NCBI GenBank assembly: GCA_945952045.1
Contig: CAMFHE010000021.1
Span: 1-64,000 of the forward strand
Reading direction: 5' to 3'
DNA length: 64,000 bases
Source: an uncultured Rhizobium sp.
GTDB lineage: Bacteria; Pseudomonadota; Alphaproteobacteria; Rhizobiales; Rhizobiaceae
A program made the translations under genes and the position numbers. Each line of letters opens with the position of its first letter. The first letter of the stretch is position 1. Of this stretch, positions 41,517 to 50,146 are shown one piece after another. The notes below the pieces were generated by a model that was given only the letters and a program-made list of their open reading frames with translations, was not told where the DNA came from and did not search any database.

Positions 41517-44316
41517 GGAGGCGGCTCCCTTCCTCGTCGAAGGCGCAGGCGGAGACGATGCGGGCGCGTCTGATCTGGCGCAGATGCTGCAACTCGATCT
41601 CTTCGCCCATGCGCGACAGGCCGCGCTCGATCAGCCCCAGCGCAATCGGCTTCTGCAGCGCCGGACTGAAATAGCTCGACGTGACATAGCCGGTGCTGCG
41701 CAGACCGGTCGATGTCGGCTCGATGCCGTGCGCGCCGGTCGGCAGCGGTCCCTTGTCGTCGATTGCCTCCAGCCCGACGAACTGCCGGCGATCTGCGCGG
41801 GCAGCATCCTCCGTCAGCAGCGAGCGACGGCCGATGAACTCGACCTTCTTGCGCTCCAGCGGCGCGGTGAGACCGAAATCCATCGGCCGGCTGGTGCCAT
41901 CGGTATCCTTGCCGATGACGATATAGCCCTTTTCGGCGCGCAGGATCATCAGCGCCTCCAGTCCAAGCAAGCTCGCGCCAAATGTCTCGCCCGCCTGCCG
42001 CAACCGCGCCCACAGCGCAGTCGCACGATCGGCCGGCACGGAGATTTCATAGGAGCGCTCGCCGGTGAAGCTGATACGGGCAATGCGCACCGCAATTCCC
42101 TGGAAAGCACCTGAAACAACGGCCATATGCGGCAGAGCCGCATCGTCGAGCGCGACGCCGAAGTCGAGCGTCTGCATCAGTTCCCGCGCCTTCGGGCCGG
42201 TGACCGTCAAGGTCGCCATCTCGGCGGTGGCGTTGTGGATGAAGACGCGCCGCCTGTCGAAGCGATCCTGCCGCCATTCCTCCAGCAGGCCGTGGACGCC
42301 CGCCACATGCGAAGAAGAGCAGGACACGACGAAACGGTTTTCATCGAGCCGCACCAGCACGCCATCGTCATAGACATTGCCGCTTTCGGTCAGGATGAAA
42401 CCGTAGCGGCAACGGCCGGGCGCCAGCGTCGACATGGTGTTGTAATAGATGAAATCGAGGAAAGGTGCGGCATCCGGCCCGATCACCTCGATCTTGCCGA
42501 GCGGCGAACCGTCGAACAGCGCGACGCCGTTGCGCGCCGCATGCGCTTCCGCCTGGATGCGTTCGTCGGCCGGGCCATCACCGTAATAGGCCGGGCGCAG
42601 CCAGCCGCCATAATCGCGAAACACCGCGCCATCGGTCCGATGCTGCTTTTCCAGCGGCAGGCGGCGCAGCGGCTTCATCCGTGTGCCGGAGCGCGCGCCG
42701 GCGAAGGAAGCGAAAGGCACCGGCGTGCAGGGTGGGCGATAGGTCGTCGTGCCGACCTCGGGAATGCGCCGGCCGGTGAGTTCGGCCATCAGCGCCAGAC
42801 CGTTGACATTCGATGTCTTGCCCTGATCCGTCGCCATGCCGAGCGTCGTATAGCGCTTCAGATGCTCGACGGAGACGAAATTTTCGCGCACGGCGAGTTC
42901 GACATCCTTGGCGGTGACGTCGTTCTGAAGATCGATCCAGACCCGTTCCTTCGCACCCGGCTTCGGCCAGGCGGCAACGATGCCGAAGTTGCGGGCGTCA
43001 GTCGCGCCAAGCTCTGCCGGAAGCTTGAAATCGCCGGCGGCGGCCCCGACCACCTCGACACCTTCGACCGGCCGGCCGGGCACGAAGGCGAGGATATCGT
43101 CGCGCCAATCCAGCTTGCCCTGCGCCTGGCAATAGAGATGTACGCTCGGCGTGAAGCCGCCGGAGGCGAGCACGGCATCGGTTTCCAGAACGCCGCCGTC
43201 GGACAGTTTGACGGCGTTGACGGCGCCGCGACCTGTTGCGGAAACGATGCTGCGCCCCTTCAACACGCGAAGGCCGGCCGGGGCAGGAGCATCGGCGCGA
43301 TAATCGACGACGGTGACATCCGCCCCGGCCGCCGCCAGCGCTTGCGCCGTCTCATAGGCCAGACCGTTATTCGTGGCGATCACCACCTTGCGCCCGGCGA
43401 CGATGCCGAAGCGACTCAGATAGACGAGCGCTGCCTCCGCCGACATGATGCCCGGCTGATCGTTGTTGCCGAAGGGCAAGGGACGTTCGATCGCACCCGT
43501 CGCCAGCACGATCGATTGGGTGCGAACCCGCCACAGACGGTCCGGCGCGCCATCCGCGCCTTTCTGGTTGAGGCCGACGAGGTGGTGGTCGTAAATGCCG
43601 AAGGCCGTCGTGCCGGTCAGCACCAGAGCGCCTGTTGCCGCCAATTCCGCCGCCACATCCAAGGCCCACTCGGAACCCGGTTTTCCCTCGATCATGCCCT
43701 CGCGAAACAGCAGGCTGCCGCCGACCTGACGGCCGTCGTCGCAGAGAAGCACGCGTTTTCCGGCGCGCTTCGCCGTGCGGGCGGCGAGCAGGCCCGCCGG
43801 CCCGGCGCCGACCACCAGCACGTCGCAATGGTGGTTTATCTGTTCGGCGAAGGCGGGGCCTTGCACCTTTTCGTCCAGCACGCCGAGGCCCGCCATCTGG
43901 CGGATGCGGGGCTCGAACAGATGCCAATCCGGAACCATGAAGGTCTTGTAGTAGAAGGCGGCCGGGATGAAGCGTGCGATGGCATCGAGGAAGGCATGGC
44001 GATCCTTCTCCGCGCTCGGATCGGCATTGACGCTGCGCAGGATCATGCCCTCAACGGCAAGCGCCTGCGTGGCGCGCGTGTTCGGCATGTCGCCGGCGAT
44101 ATCGACCAGCGCATTCGGCTCCTCGACACCGGCGCCCCAAAGGCCGCGCGGGCGATGATACTTGAAGCTGCGGCCAAGCACAGAAATGCCAGCGGCCAGC
44201 AGCGCCGAGGCGACCGTATCGCCGGCGAAGCCTTCGATCACGCGCCCGTCGAAGGTGAAGCGCAGCGGGCGCGCGCGGTCGATGGCGGAGCCGCCCTCAG
44301 TGCGCCATGCCGTCAT
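41509..44316 (-). CDS. soxA: Sarcosine oxidase alpha subunit
   Basis: A 935-residue protein. The N-terminal 2Fe-2S-fold region has FTFDGRVIEGFAGDTVASAL; the FAD/NAD-binding part has VLVVGAGPAGLLAARTAKRAG; the C-terminal third is a GcvT-type folate-binding domain (VIGPDAAPFLDFIYYNT to LGLEALMILRAEKGYI). This is the alpha subunit of heterotetrameric sarcosine oxidase. The ATG at 44316 follows GGGAGG and overlaps soxD by 20 bases. Length is slightly below the usual figure of about 1000. Confidence 0.94.
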   Translation of the reverse strand: MTAWRTEGGSAIDRARPLRFTFDGRVIEGFAGDTVASALLAAGISVLGRSFKYHRPRGLWGAGVEEPNALVDIAGDMPNTRATQALAVEGMILRSVNADPSAEKDRHAFLDAIARFIPAAFYYKTFMVPDWHLFEPRIRQMAGLGVLDEKVQGPAFAEQINHHCDVLVVGAGPAGLLAARTAKRAGKRVLLCDDGRQVGGSLLFREGMIEGKPGSEWALDVAAELAATGALVLTGTTAFGIYDHHLVGLNQKGADGAPDRLWRVRTQSIVLATGAIERPLPFGNNDQPGIMSAEAALVYLSRFGIVAGRKVVIATNNGLAYETAQALAAAGADVTVVDYRADAPAPAGLRVLKGRSIVSATGRGAVNAVKLSDGGVLETDAVLASGGFTPSVHLYCQAQGKLDWRDDILAFVPGRPVEGVEVVGAAAGDFKLPAELGATDARNFGIVAAWPKPGAKERVWIDLQNDVTAKDVELAVRENFVSVEHLKRYTTLGMATDQGKTSNVNGLALMAELTGRRIPEVGTTTYRPPCTPVPFASFAGARSGTRMKPLRRLPLEKQHRTDGAVFRDYGGWLRPAYYGDGPADERIQAEAHAARNGVALFDGSPLGKIEVIGPDAAPFLDFIYYNTMSTLAPGRCRYGFILTESGNVYDDGVLVRLDENRFVVSCSSSHVAGVHGLLEEWRQDRFDRRRVFIHNATAEMATLTVTGPKARELMQTLDFGVALDDAALPHMAVVSGAFQGIAVRIARISFTGERSYEISVPADRATALWARLRQAGETFGASLLGLEALMILRAEKGYIVIGKDTDGTSRPMDFGLTAPLERKKVEFIGRRSLLTEDAARADRRQFVGLEAIDDKGPLPTGAHGIEPTSTGLRSTGYVTSSYFSPALQKPIALGLIERGLSRMGEEIELQHLRQIRRARIVSACAFDEEGSRLHA

Positions 44317-44581
44317 TGTCGCCTCCCTCTCCCAGCGCAAAGGACTGCGCCACGCGGTGATGCACCGTATCCCGCTCCATGCGGAAGATTTCGCCGCAGG
44401 TCATGTGCATCCAGATTTCGTTTGCCGCCCCGCGCAGATTATGGCGCTCGTAGAGATAGGCGGTCCATTCGCTATCCGTGACATCGCGAAGCCCTTCCGG
44501 GCGATGGTTGCCGGCATCGCCGCCGAAATGGAATTCGCTCTCGTTGCGCAATCCGCAGAACGGGCATGGAAAAAGCTGCAT
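44297..44581 (-). CDS. soxD: Sarcosine oxidase delta subunit
   Basis: A 94-residue zinc-binding delta subunit. Near the start it has CPFCGLRNESEFHFGGDA and later IWMHMTCGEIFRMERDT, giving Cys/His ligands for zinc. It lies between soxB and soxA as in other sox operons, ten bases after soxB. Confidence 0.93.
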   Translation of the reverse strand: MQLFPCPFCGLRNESEFHFGGDAGNHRPEGLRDVTDSEWTAYLYERHNLRGAANEIWMHMTCGEIFRMERDTVHHRVAQSFALGEGGDNDGMAH

Positions 44582-44590
44582 GAGAGCCTC

Positions 44591-45844
44591 CTAATGCGCG
44601 ATGCCGGAGCCGGCGGCCTCGTCGATCAATCGTCCGCGTGAAAAGCGGTCGAGATCGAAGGGACGGCTGACATCGTGATGTTTTCCGGTCGCCAGCAGAT
44701 GGGCAAGCAGCGTGCCGCCGGCCGGTATGGCCTTGAAACCGCCCGTTCCCCAGCCGCAATTCAGGAACAGGCCCGGCAGCGGGCTTTCTCCGAGGATCGG
44801 CGAGGAATCCGGCGTCACGTCGACGATGCCAGCCCATTGCCGCATCAGCCGGAGCTGGCGAAACGACGGGAACATTTCGAGCAGGCCGGAAATCACCTCC
44901 TCCAGCACCGGCAGGTTACCACGCTGGCCATAGGAGGGAACGCGGTCGAGCGCCCCGCCGACAACCAATTCGCCCTTGTCGGACTGGCTGGCATAGGTGC
45001 CGGTTCCCGGCGACAGCACGACGGTGTCGAGCACCGGCTTGATCGGCTCGGACACACACGCCTGCAACGCATAGGAAGTGATCGGTAGCCGGAAACCGGC
45101 CCTAGCCGCCAGATGTGAGGAATGGCCGGCGACGACCATCCCGGTGCGCTCGGCGCGGATCTCGCCGCGGCTGGTCCTGACGCCGCGGCAACGCCCGCCC
45201 TCGATCAGGAATTCCTCGACCTCGCAGGACTGGATGATATCGACGCCCAGCCGGTCGGCGGCGCGCGCATATCCCCAGGCGACCGCATCGTGACGTGCGG
45301 TCCCGGCCCGCCCCTGCCAGACGCCGCCGAACACCGGATAACGCGCCTCCGGCGAGAGATTGAGCAGCGGCAGCACGCGGCGGACATCATCGATGCCGAA
45401 GAGTTCGGCATCTGTGCCATTGATCTGCATGGCGTTGACGGTGCGCGCCGCCATCTCCATCTCCGCCTCGCTATGGGCGAGCGTGACGATTCCGCGCTGG
45501 GACAGCATGATGTTGTAGTTGAGATCGCGGCCGAGCCCTTCATAGAGCTTGAGGGCCATCTCATAGAGCGCCGTGCTTTCGGGGAAGAAATAGTTGGAGC
45601 GCACGACGGTGGTGTTGCGCCCGGTATTGCCGCCGCCGATCCAGCCCTTTTCGATGACCGCAATGTTGCGGATATTGTGCGTCCTGGCGAGGTAATAGGC
45701 CGTCGCCAGACCGTGGCCGCCGCCGCCGATGATGAGGATGTCGTAGCGCGGCTTCGGTTGCGGCGAACGCCAGGCCTGCTGCCAGCCCTTCTGGCCCTTG
45801 AGGCCCTCCTTGAAGAGCGAGAATGCCGAATAATGCCGGGTCAT
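44591..45844 (-). CDS. soxB: Sarcosine oxidase beta subunit
   Basis: A 417-residue flavoprotein. The start MTRHYSAFSLFKEGLKG and FAD motif DILIIGGGGHGLATAYYLA are typical SoxB. The family covalent-FMN/FAD surroundings follow (KGWIGGGNTGRNTTVVRSNY). It is the first gene of the soxBDAG operon; an AGG ribosome site supports 45844 rather than the longer frame to 46024. Confidence 0.94.
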   Translation of the reverse strand: MTRHYSAFSLFKEGLKGQKGWQQAWRSPQPKPRYDILIIGGGGHGLATAYYLARTHNIRNIAVIEKGWIGGGNTGRNTTVVRSNYFFPESTALYEMALKLYEGLGRDLNYNIMLSQRGIVTLAHSEAEMEMAARTVNAMQINGTDAELFGIDDVRRVLPLLNLSPEARYPVFGGVWQGRAGTARHDAVAWGYARAADRLGVDIIQSCEVEEFLIEGGRCRGVRTSRGEIRAERTGMVVAGHSSHLAARAGFRLPITSYALQACVSEPIKPVLDTVVLSPGTGTYASQSDKGELVVGGALDRVPSYGQRGNLPVLEEVISGLLEMFPSFRQLRLMRQWAGIVDVTPDSSPILGESPLPGLFLNCGWGTGGFKAIPAGGTLLAHLLATGKHHDVSRPFDLDRFSRGRLIDEAAGSGIAH

Positions 45845-45973
45845 CGCGGACCTGCGCTTCCCGCGCGGCGGCAAGATGGCATGGCCGAATGTCGCTTCAT
45901 GCGCTGCCCCATCGCTGAAATTTCGTTCCCGCCGGACTTTCGACGCCCGGTCTGGCATCATGCGTATTCGCTC

Positions 45974-45989
45974 TGGACATAAATGTCCA
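45974..45989. promoter_or_regulatory. Candidate TetR operator upstream of soxB
   Basis: TGGACAT-AA-ATGTCCA is a near-perfect 16-bp palindrome between the TetR gene end and soxB, 130 bases before the soxB start. It is a plausible operator for the TetR regulator encoded just upstream. Confidence 0.5.
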
Positions 45990-46081
45990 TAAGATTGAAG
46001 CAGGCACCACAGGAAGCAATTCAAAAATCCAAATTGGTCCCTGAAATTCGGATATTCAAAAATGTACAGAAATGCCTATTC

Positions 46082-46744
46082 TCAGCCGTCCGGCTGAACC
46101 CGCCGCGCCAGCGACTCGAATGCCGCGACCTCGTCATCCGAGCCTTCGCGCCCGGTGAAGGTCAGGAGATAGGGTTGCAGAAGACGCAGCCGCATGTCGC
46201 GGTCGTCGCGCATGCCGAGCGTGTAATGGCCGATCTGCGTGAAATAGAGGACGCGCGCGCGAATGAAAGCTTCCTCATCCGGATAGCCATAGCGCAGGAA
46301 CATTCGGGTCACCGCATCGACGCGCTGGTCGTCCGCCTGGTCGACAACCTCGCGCACCGCCGCATCCACCTGCCCCCAGGACCGCACCGCCGCGTCGAGG
46401 CGCGGATTGAAAAGTTCCGGATCGACCCAGCATTCGAAGATGTGGCAGACCGCCTTCGTGACTGTCGGGGCCGGGCGAAGCGCCCGCTCGATGATCGGGC
46501 TTGTGTTCTTGCGCAGCCAGAATTCGAGCAATTCCCGGTGGAATTCGGTCAGATCGGCAAAGAACCAGTAAAAGCTCGAGCGCGACACCGCGAGCGTTTT
46601 GGCCATGACCTGGATTTTCACGCTGGCGATGCCTTCGTGAATGAGCGCCGCCACACCGGCGTCGATCCAGGCCTCGCGCGTCATCCGCGCGCCCGTTTGT
46701 TTGGAGACCGTTCGTTTTCCAGCCGGCTTCGTATCGCTCACCAA
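46082..46744 (-). CDS. TetR-family transcriptional regulator
   Basis: A 220-residue TetR-family regulator with an N-terminal DNA-binding domain (TREAWIDAGVAALIHEGIAS, then VMAKTLAVSRSSFYWFFADL, about residues 45-64). It lies upstream of soxB on the same strand with 237 bases between. The palindrome at 45974 and the neighbourhood make control of sarcosine oxidation likely. The effector could be sarcosine, betaine or choline, but this is inference. Confidence 0.9.
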   Translation of the reverse strand: MVSDTKPAGKRTVSKQTGARMTREAWIDAGVAALIHEGIASVKIQVMAKTLAVSRSSFYWFFADLTEFHRELLEFWLRKNTSPIIERALRPAPTVTKAVCHIFECWVDPELFNPRLDAAVRSWGQVDAAVREVVDQADDQRVDAVTRMFLRYGYPDEEAFIRARVLYFTQIGHYTLGMRDDRDMRLRLLQPYLLTFTGREGSDDEVAAFESLARRVQPDG

Positions 46745-46942
46745 ATTTCCTCGCGCCGCTGGGGAGATCGCCTCGTTCGAAATATGCGTTTCGAATGTGC
46801 CATGTTGCTGAAAGAAATCGCGACATCAAGCGTTATGGCGCGAGACCCATATCGTGTCCGCTGGCGGGCGAGGCCTGTCACCGGATCGTTTTCCGCGCTA
46901 AGCACGCAGGAGCAAACCGCAGTGTATGAGGATGGCGTCACC

Positions 46943-47905
46943 ATGTTGAAGCAGTACCCGCCGCAAGGTGATGCAACGGACAAACAGGCGAGCAATGCAT
47001 TCTGGCTCGATCTCCTCGATCCGACACCGGACGAGGTGGCGGCCGTCGAAAAGCAAATCGGCGCCAGCCTGCCATCGCTTGGCGCACTGAGCGAGATCGA
47101 AACATCGAGCCGGCTGCGGCGGAATGGCGACACGCTCTTCCTGAGCACGCCTTCCGCCGCCCGACGCCCCGAGGAGGCGCAGGCGACCCCTCCCCTTGGC
47201 TTCGTGCTTTCCAAGGACAGGCTGGTGACGGTGCGGTTCATGCAGCTTCAGACATTCGATGCCGTCGAGAAGGCCTTTTCCAGTGGCGAAGGAGCGCCGC
47301 AATCCAGTTTCGAAGTCTTCATCCTGATCTGCGAGGAAATCGTCGATCGCGTCGCGGATATCCTCGAACATCTCGCCAAGGACCTCAATCTCCTGTCGGT
47401 CGATGTGTTTCGCTCGGAAGACCCGAAAGGCCATCATGCCGCCCATGCCAACCGGATCCTGCGCGAGCAGCTTGGCAAGACCGGGCGCCTGGGCGATCGC
47501 CTCTCCGAAATCCGGGATGGGCTGCGCGGCCTTGCCAGGATCACCACCTATACGGCGCAGCAAACCGAACACTGGTCAGAGTCGGCGCTGAAGCCGAGAA
47601 TGGCCAGCATTTGCCAGGATATCCACTCGCTGATCGAATATGAGGAGCAGCTTTCCAACAAGGTTCAATTCGTGCTGGACGCGCTCGTCGGATTGATCGG
47701 GATTGCCCAGAACGATCTGTTCAAGGTGCTGACCATCGTTTCGATCATCGGCATTCCCCCGACATTGATGGCCGGCGTCTACGGCATGAATTTCAAGTAT
47801 ATGCCGGAATACGACTGGAGCTGGGGCTATCCCTATGCCTGGGGCGTGATCATTCTCAGCGCCCTTCTGCCGCTTGTCTGGTTCAAGGCGAAGAGGTGGT
47901 TCTAG
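46943..47905 (+). CDS. corA: CorA-family divalent metal transporter
   Basis: A 320-residue CorA-type protein. The C-terminal end holds two membrane helices with the selectivity motif GMN in VYGMNFKYMPEY. The long cytoplasmic domain has typical text such as FWLDLLDPTPDEVAAVE. It imports or exports Mg2+, Co2+ or Ni2+. The start MLKQYPPQ at 46943 matches other CorA starts; an in-frame extension upstream has no support. It stands alone, convergent to nothing and divergent from the TetR gene. Confidence 0.9.
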   Translation: MLKQYPPQGDATDKQASNAFWLDLLDPTPDEVAAVEKQIGASLPSLGALSEIETSSRLRRNGDTLFLSTPSAARRPEEAQATPPLGFVLSKDRLVTVRFMQLQTFDAVEKAFSSGEGAPQSSFEVFILICEEIVDRVADILEHLAKDLNLLSVDVFRSEDPKGHHAAHANRILREQLGKTGRLGDRLSEIRDGLRGLARITTYTAQQTEHWSESALKPRMASICQDIHSLIEYEEQLSNKVQFVLDALVGLIGIAQNDLFKVLTIVSIIGIPPTLMAGVYGMNFKYMPEYDWSWGYPYAWGVIILSALLPLVWFKAKRWF

Positions 47906-48014
47906 ACGACCATACGGGCAACAATGACGCAGGGGCGCCCACCTTCTCCAGCGCGTCGCGCTCCCTAGATATCATTCGGCAACTGATCATCGACCTCATC
48001 GGAAGGACAGCGAC

Positions 48015-49034
48015 ATGCAGATTGGAATGATGGGACTGGGCAGGATGGGCGCGAACATGGTCAGGCGCTTCCTGCAAGGCGGCCATGAATGCGTGGTCTA
48101 CGACATCAATCCCGCCAGCGTCGCGGCGCTGGTTGCCGAAGGCGCAACCGGCGCAGCGTCGATCGAGGACTTCGTCGGCAAGCTTTCGAAACCCGCCTGC
48201 GCCTGGCTGATGCTGCCGGCCGCCATCACCGGCGCCAATGTCGACAAGCTCGCCGCGCTGATGACGGCAGGCGATATCATCATCGATGGCGGCAATTCCT
48301 ACTATCAGGACGATGTCGATATCGCCGAGAAGCTGGCGGCGAAGGACATCGCCTATGTCGATGTCGGCACCAGCGGCGGGGTCTGGGGCCGGGAGCGCGG
48401 TTATTGCCTGATGATCGGCGGCCCGGAAGCGGCGGTTCGCCACCTCGATCCGGTTTTTGCAACGCTTGCGCCGGGCAATCCGGATGGCGCGAACGCAGCG
48501 GCGGACGAAACCGGGAGCACTGCCCGGCGCGGCTATCTGCATTGCGGGCCGAGCGGATCGGGCCATTTCGTCAAGATGGTGCATAACGGCATCGAATACG
48601 GAATGATGGCCGCCTATGCCGAAGGCATGAACATCCTGAAAGCCGCCAATGCCGGCAACCGGCCCCATGATATCGATGCGGAAACGAGCCCCTTGCCGAC
48701 GCCGCAATATTACAGGTTCGACATCGACATGGCCGGGGTCTCCGAAGTCTGGCGCCATGGCAGCGTTATCAGTTCCTGGCTGCTGGACCTGACGGCCGAC
48801 GCGCTGAAGGAAGACCCGGAACTCTCTGCCTATGGCGGCCAGGTCTCGGATTCCGGCGAAGGTCGCTGGACGCTGAAGGCGGCGATCGATACCGGCGTTC
48901 CCGCCCCGGTTCTGTCCTCGGCGCTTTTCCAGCGTTTCAATTCACGCGGTGAATCGCTCTATGCCGACAAGCTGCTCTCCGCCATGCGTTTCGCCTTTGG
49001 CGGTCATCATGAAAAGCCTATGAAACCAAGCTGA
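48015..49034 (+). CDS. gnd: 6-phosphogluconate dehydrogenase (short, GntZ/YqeC type)
   Basis: A 339-residue enzyme of the decarboxylating 6-phosphogluconate dehydrogenase family. It has the NAD(P)-motif GLGRMGANMVRRF at the start, the substrate motif DGGNSYYQDD, the catalytic loop GTSGGVWGRERGYCLMIGG, and GHFVKMVHNGIEYGMM. The short length fits NAD-preferring homologues. It could support the neighbouring sugar operon but is on the other strand and has its own promoter. Confidence 0.93.
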   Translation: MQIGMMGLGRMGANMVRRFLQGGHECVVYDINPASVAALVAEGATGAASIEDFVGKLSKPACAWLMLPAAITGANVDKLAALMTAGDIIIDGGNSYYQDDVDIAEKLAAKDIAYVDVGTSGGVWGRERGYCLMIGGPEAAVRHLDPVFATLAPGNPDGANAAADETGSTARRGYLHCGPSGSGHFVKMVHNGIEYGMMAAYAEGMNILKAANAGNRPHDIDAETSPLPTPQYYRFDIDMAGVSEVWRHGSVISSWLLDLTADALKEDPELSAYGGQVSDSGEGRWTLKAAIDTGVPAPVLSSALFQRFNSRGESLYADKLLSAMRFAFGGHHEKPMKPS

Positions 49035-49126
49035 GCCGCCTGGCTTTCCTCCCTCGCCATGGCGATGCGATTGCTGTCGTCTCTGCTGCACCGTTCCCGC
49101 GTTCGGTCAGCCCAATCGCATGCGAT

Positions 49127-50146
49127 TTATGTGGCGGTCGCAACGTCCAGCCCGCGTTTCGCGAAACGCTCGGCGAGAGGTCCAACGGTTGCGGCATTGT
49201 CCGCCGCGGCGTTTCCCGTTCGCGCCCGGTCGGCGATACCGACAAAAATAACCGCGAAGCGAAAGAGCGCGAAGGCGATGTGGAAGCGCTGGAGCGGCGC
49301 GGTCGCGACCGCGCTTCGGTAATAACGATCGACAAACTCTGCTTGTGCCGGCACTTGCAGCGCCGTCCGGTCAAGGCCCAGAATGCCGCCAAATTCGTCG
49401 GGAGCGGTATGCCAGGGCATGCAGCAGAAGCCGAGATCGGCGAGCGGATGCCCCAACGTCGACAGCTCCCAGTCGAGAATGGCGACGACGCGCGGCTCGG
49501 TGGGGTGGAACAGCATGTTGCCGAGGCGGAAATCGCCGTGCGCAATGGCGACGGCGCCGTCGTCCTCCGGCAGATTGTCCGGCAACCATTTCGCCAAGGC
49601 GTCGAGAGCTGCGATGCGCGGGCTGGGTGAGGCCTGCCATTGTCCGGTCCAGCGCCCGATCTGGCGTGCGAAATAATTTCCGGGACGCCCATAATCGGAA
49701 AGTCCTATCTCAGCCGGACGAACGGCATGCAGTTTCGCCATCGCCTCGGCCATCGCGAAATACAGCGCGCGCCTTTGCCCAGGCGCCACATCCGGCAGGG
49801 CGCAATCGGCAAAGACCCGGCCCTCGACACGCTCCATCAGGTAAAACGGCGTTCCGAGCAGCGCTTCGTCTTCATGCATCAAAAGCGGTCTCGGCACCGG
49901 CACGTCCGTGTGGTCGAACAGCGCCTTGAGCACGCGGAACTCGCGCTCGATGGCGTGAGCGCCGGGCAGAAGAATGCCCGGCGGCTTCTTGCGCAGCACC
50001 ATGCGTCGCGTTCCATGAGTGACGAAGAAGGTCGGATTGGATTGACCGCCGCTGATCCGATCCAGTTCCAGCACCGGTGCGGCGCCAAATCTCTCGTCGA
50101 GAAAGCGGTGCAGTCCGTGCCGGTCGAACTCCATCGTTTCGGTCAT
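49127..50146 (-). CDS. Phosphotransferase family kinase (LvaA/ACAD10-N-like)
   Basis: A 339-residue aminoglycoside-phosphotransferase-fold protein. The catalytic HGDFRLGN motif is in IAHGDFRLGNMLF, and the metal-binding DWE is in ILDWELSTLGHPLADLGF. It overlaps the acyl-CoA dehydrogenase gene by four bases. Fused or adjacent kinase-dehydrogenase pairs (LvaA/LvaC, ACAD10, ACAD11) phosphorylate 4-hydroxyacyl-CoAs. This is the last gene of the long operon. Confidence 0.88.
   Translation of the reverse strand: MTETMEFDRHGLHRFLDERFGAAPVLELDRISGGQSNPTFFVTHGTRRMVLRKKPPGILLPGAHAIEREFRVLKALFDHTDVPVPRPLLMHEDEALLGTPFYLMERVEGRVFADCALPDVAPGQRRALYFAMAEAMAKLHAVRPAEIGLSDYGRPGNYFARQIGRWTGQWQASPSPRIAALDALAKWLPDNLPEDDGAVAIAHGDFRLGNMLFHPTEPRVVAILDWELSTLGHPLADLGFCCMPWHTAPDEFGGILGLDRTALQVPAQAEFVDRYYRSAVATAPLQRFHIAFALFRFAVIFVGIADRARTGNAAADNAATVGPLAERFAKRGLDVATAT

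Noticed and set aside
49114-49127. Palindrome AATCGCATGCGATT between gnd and the phosphotransferase
   Set aside because: It is self-complementary without a loop and without a T-run, so it is not a convincing terminator. No gene depends on it.
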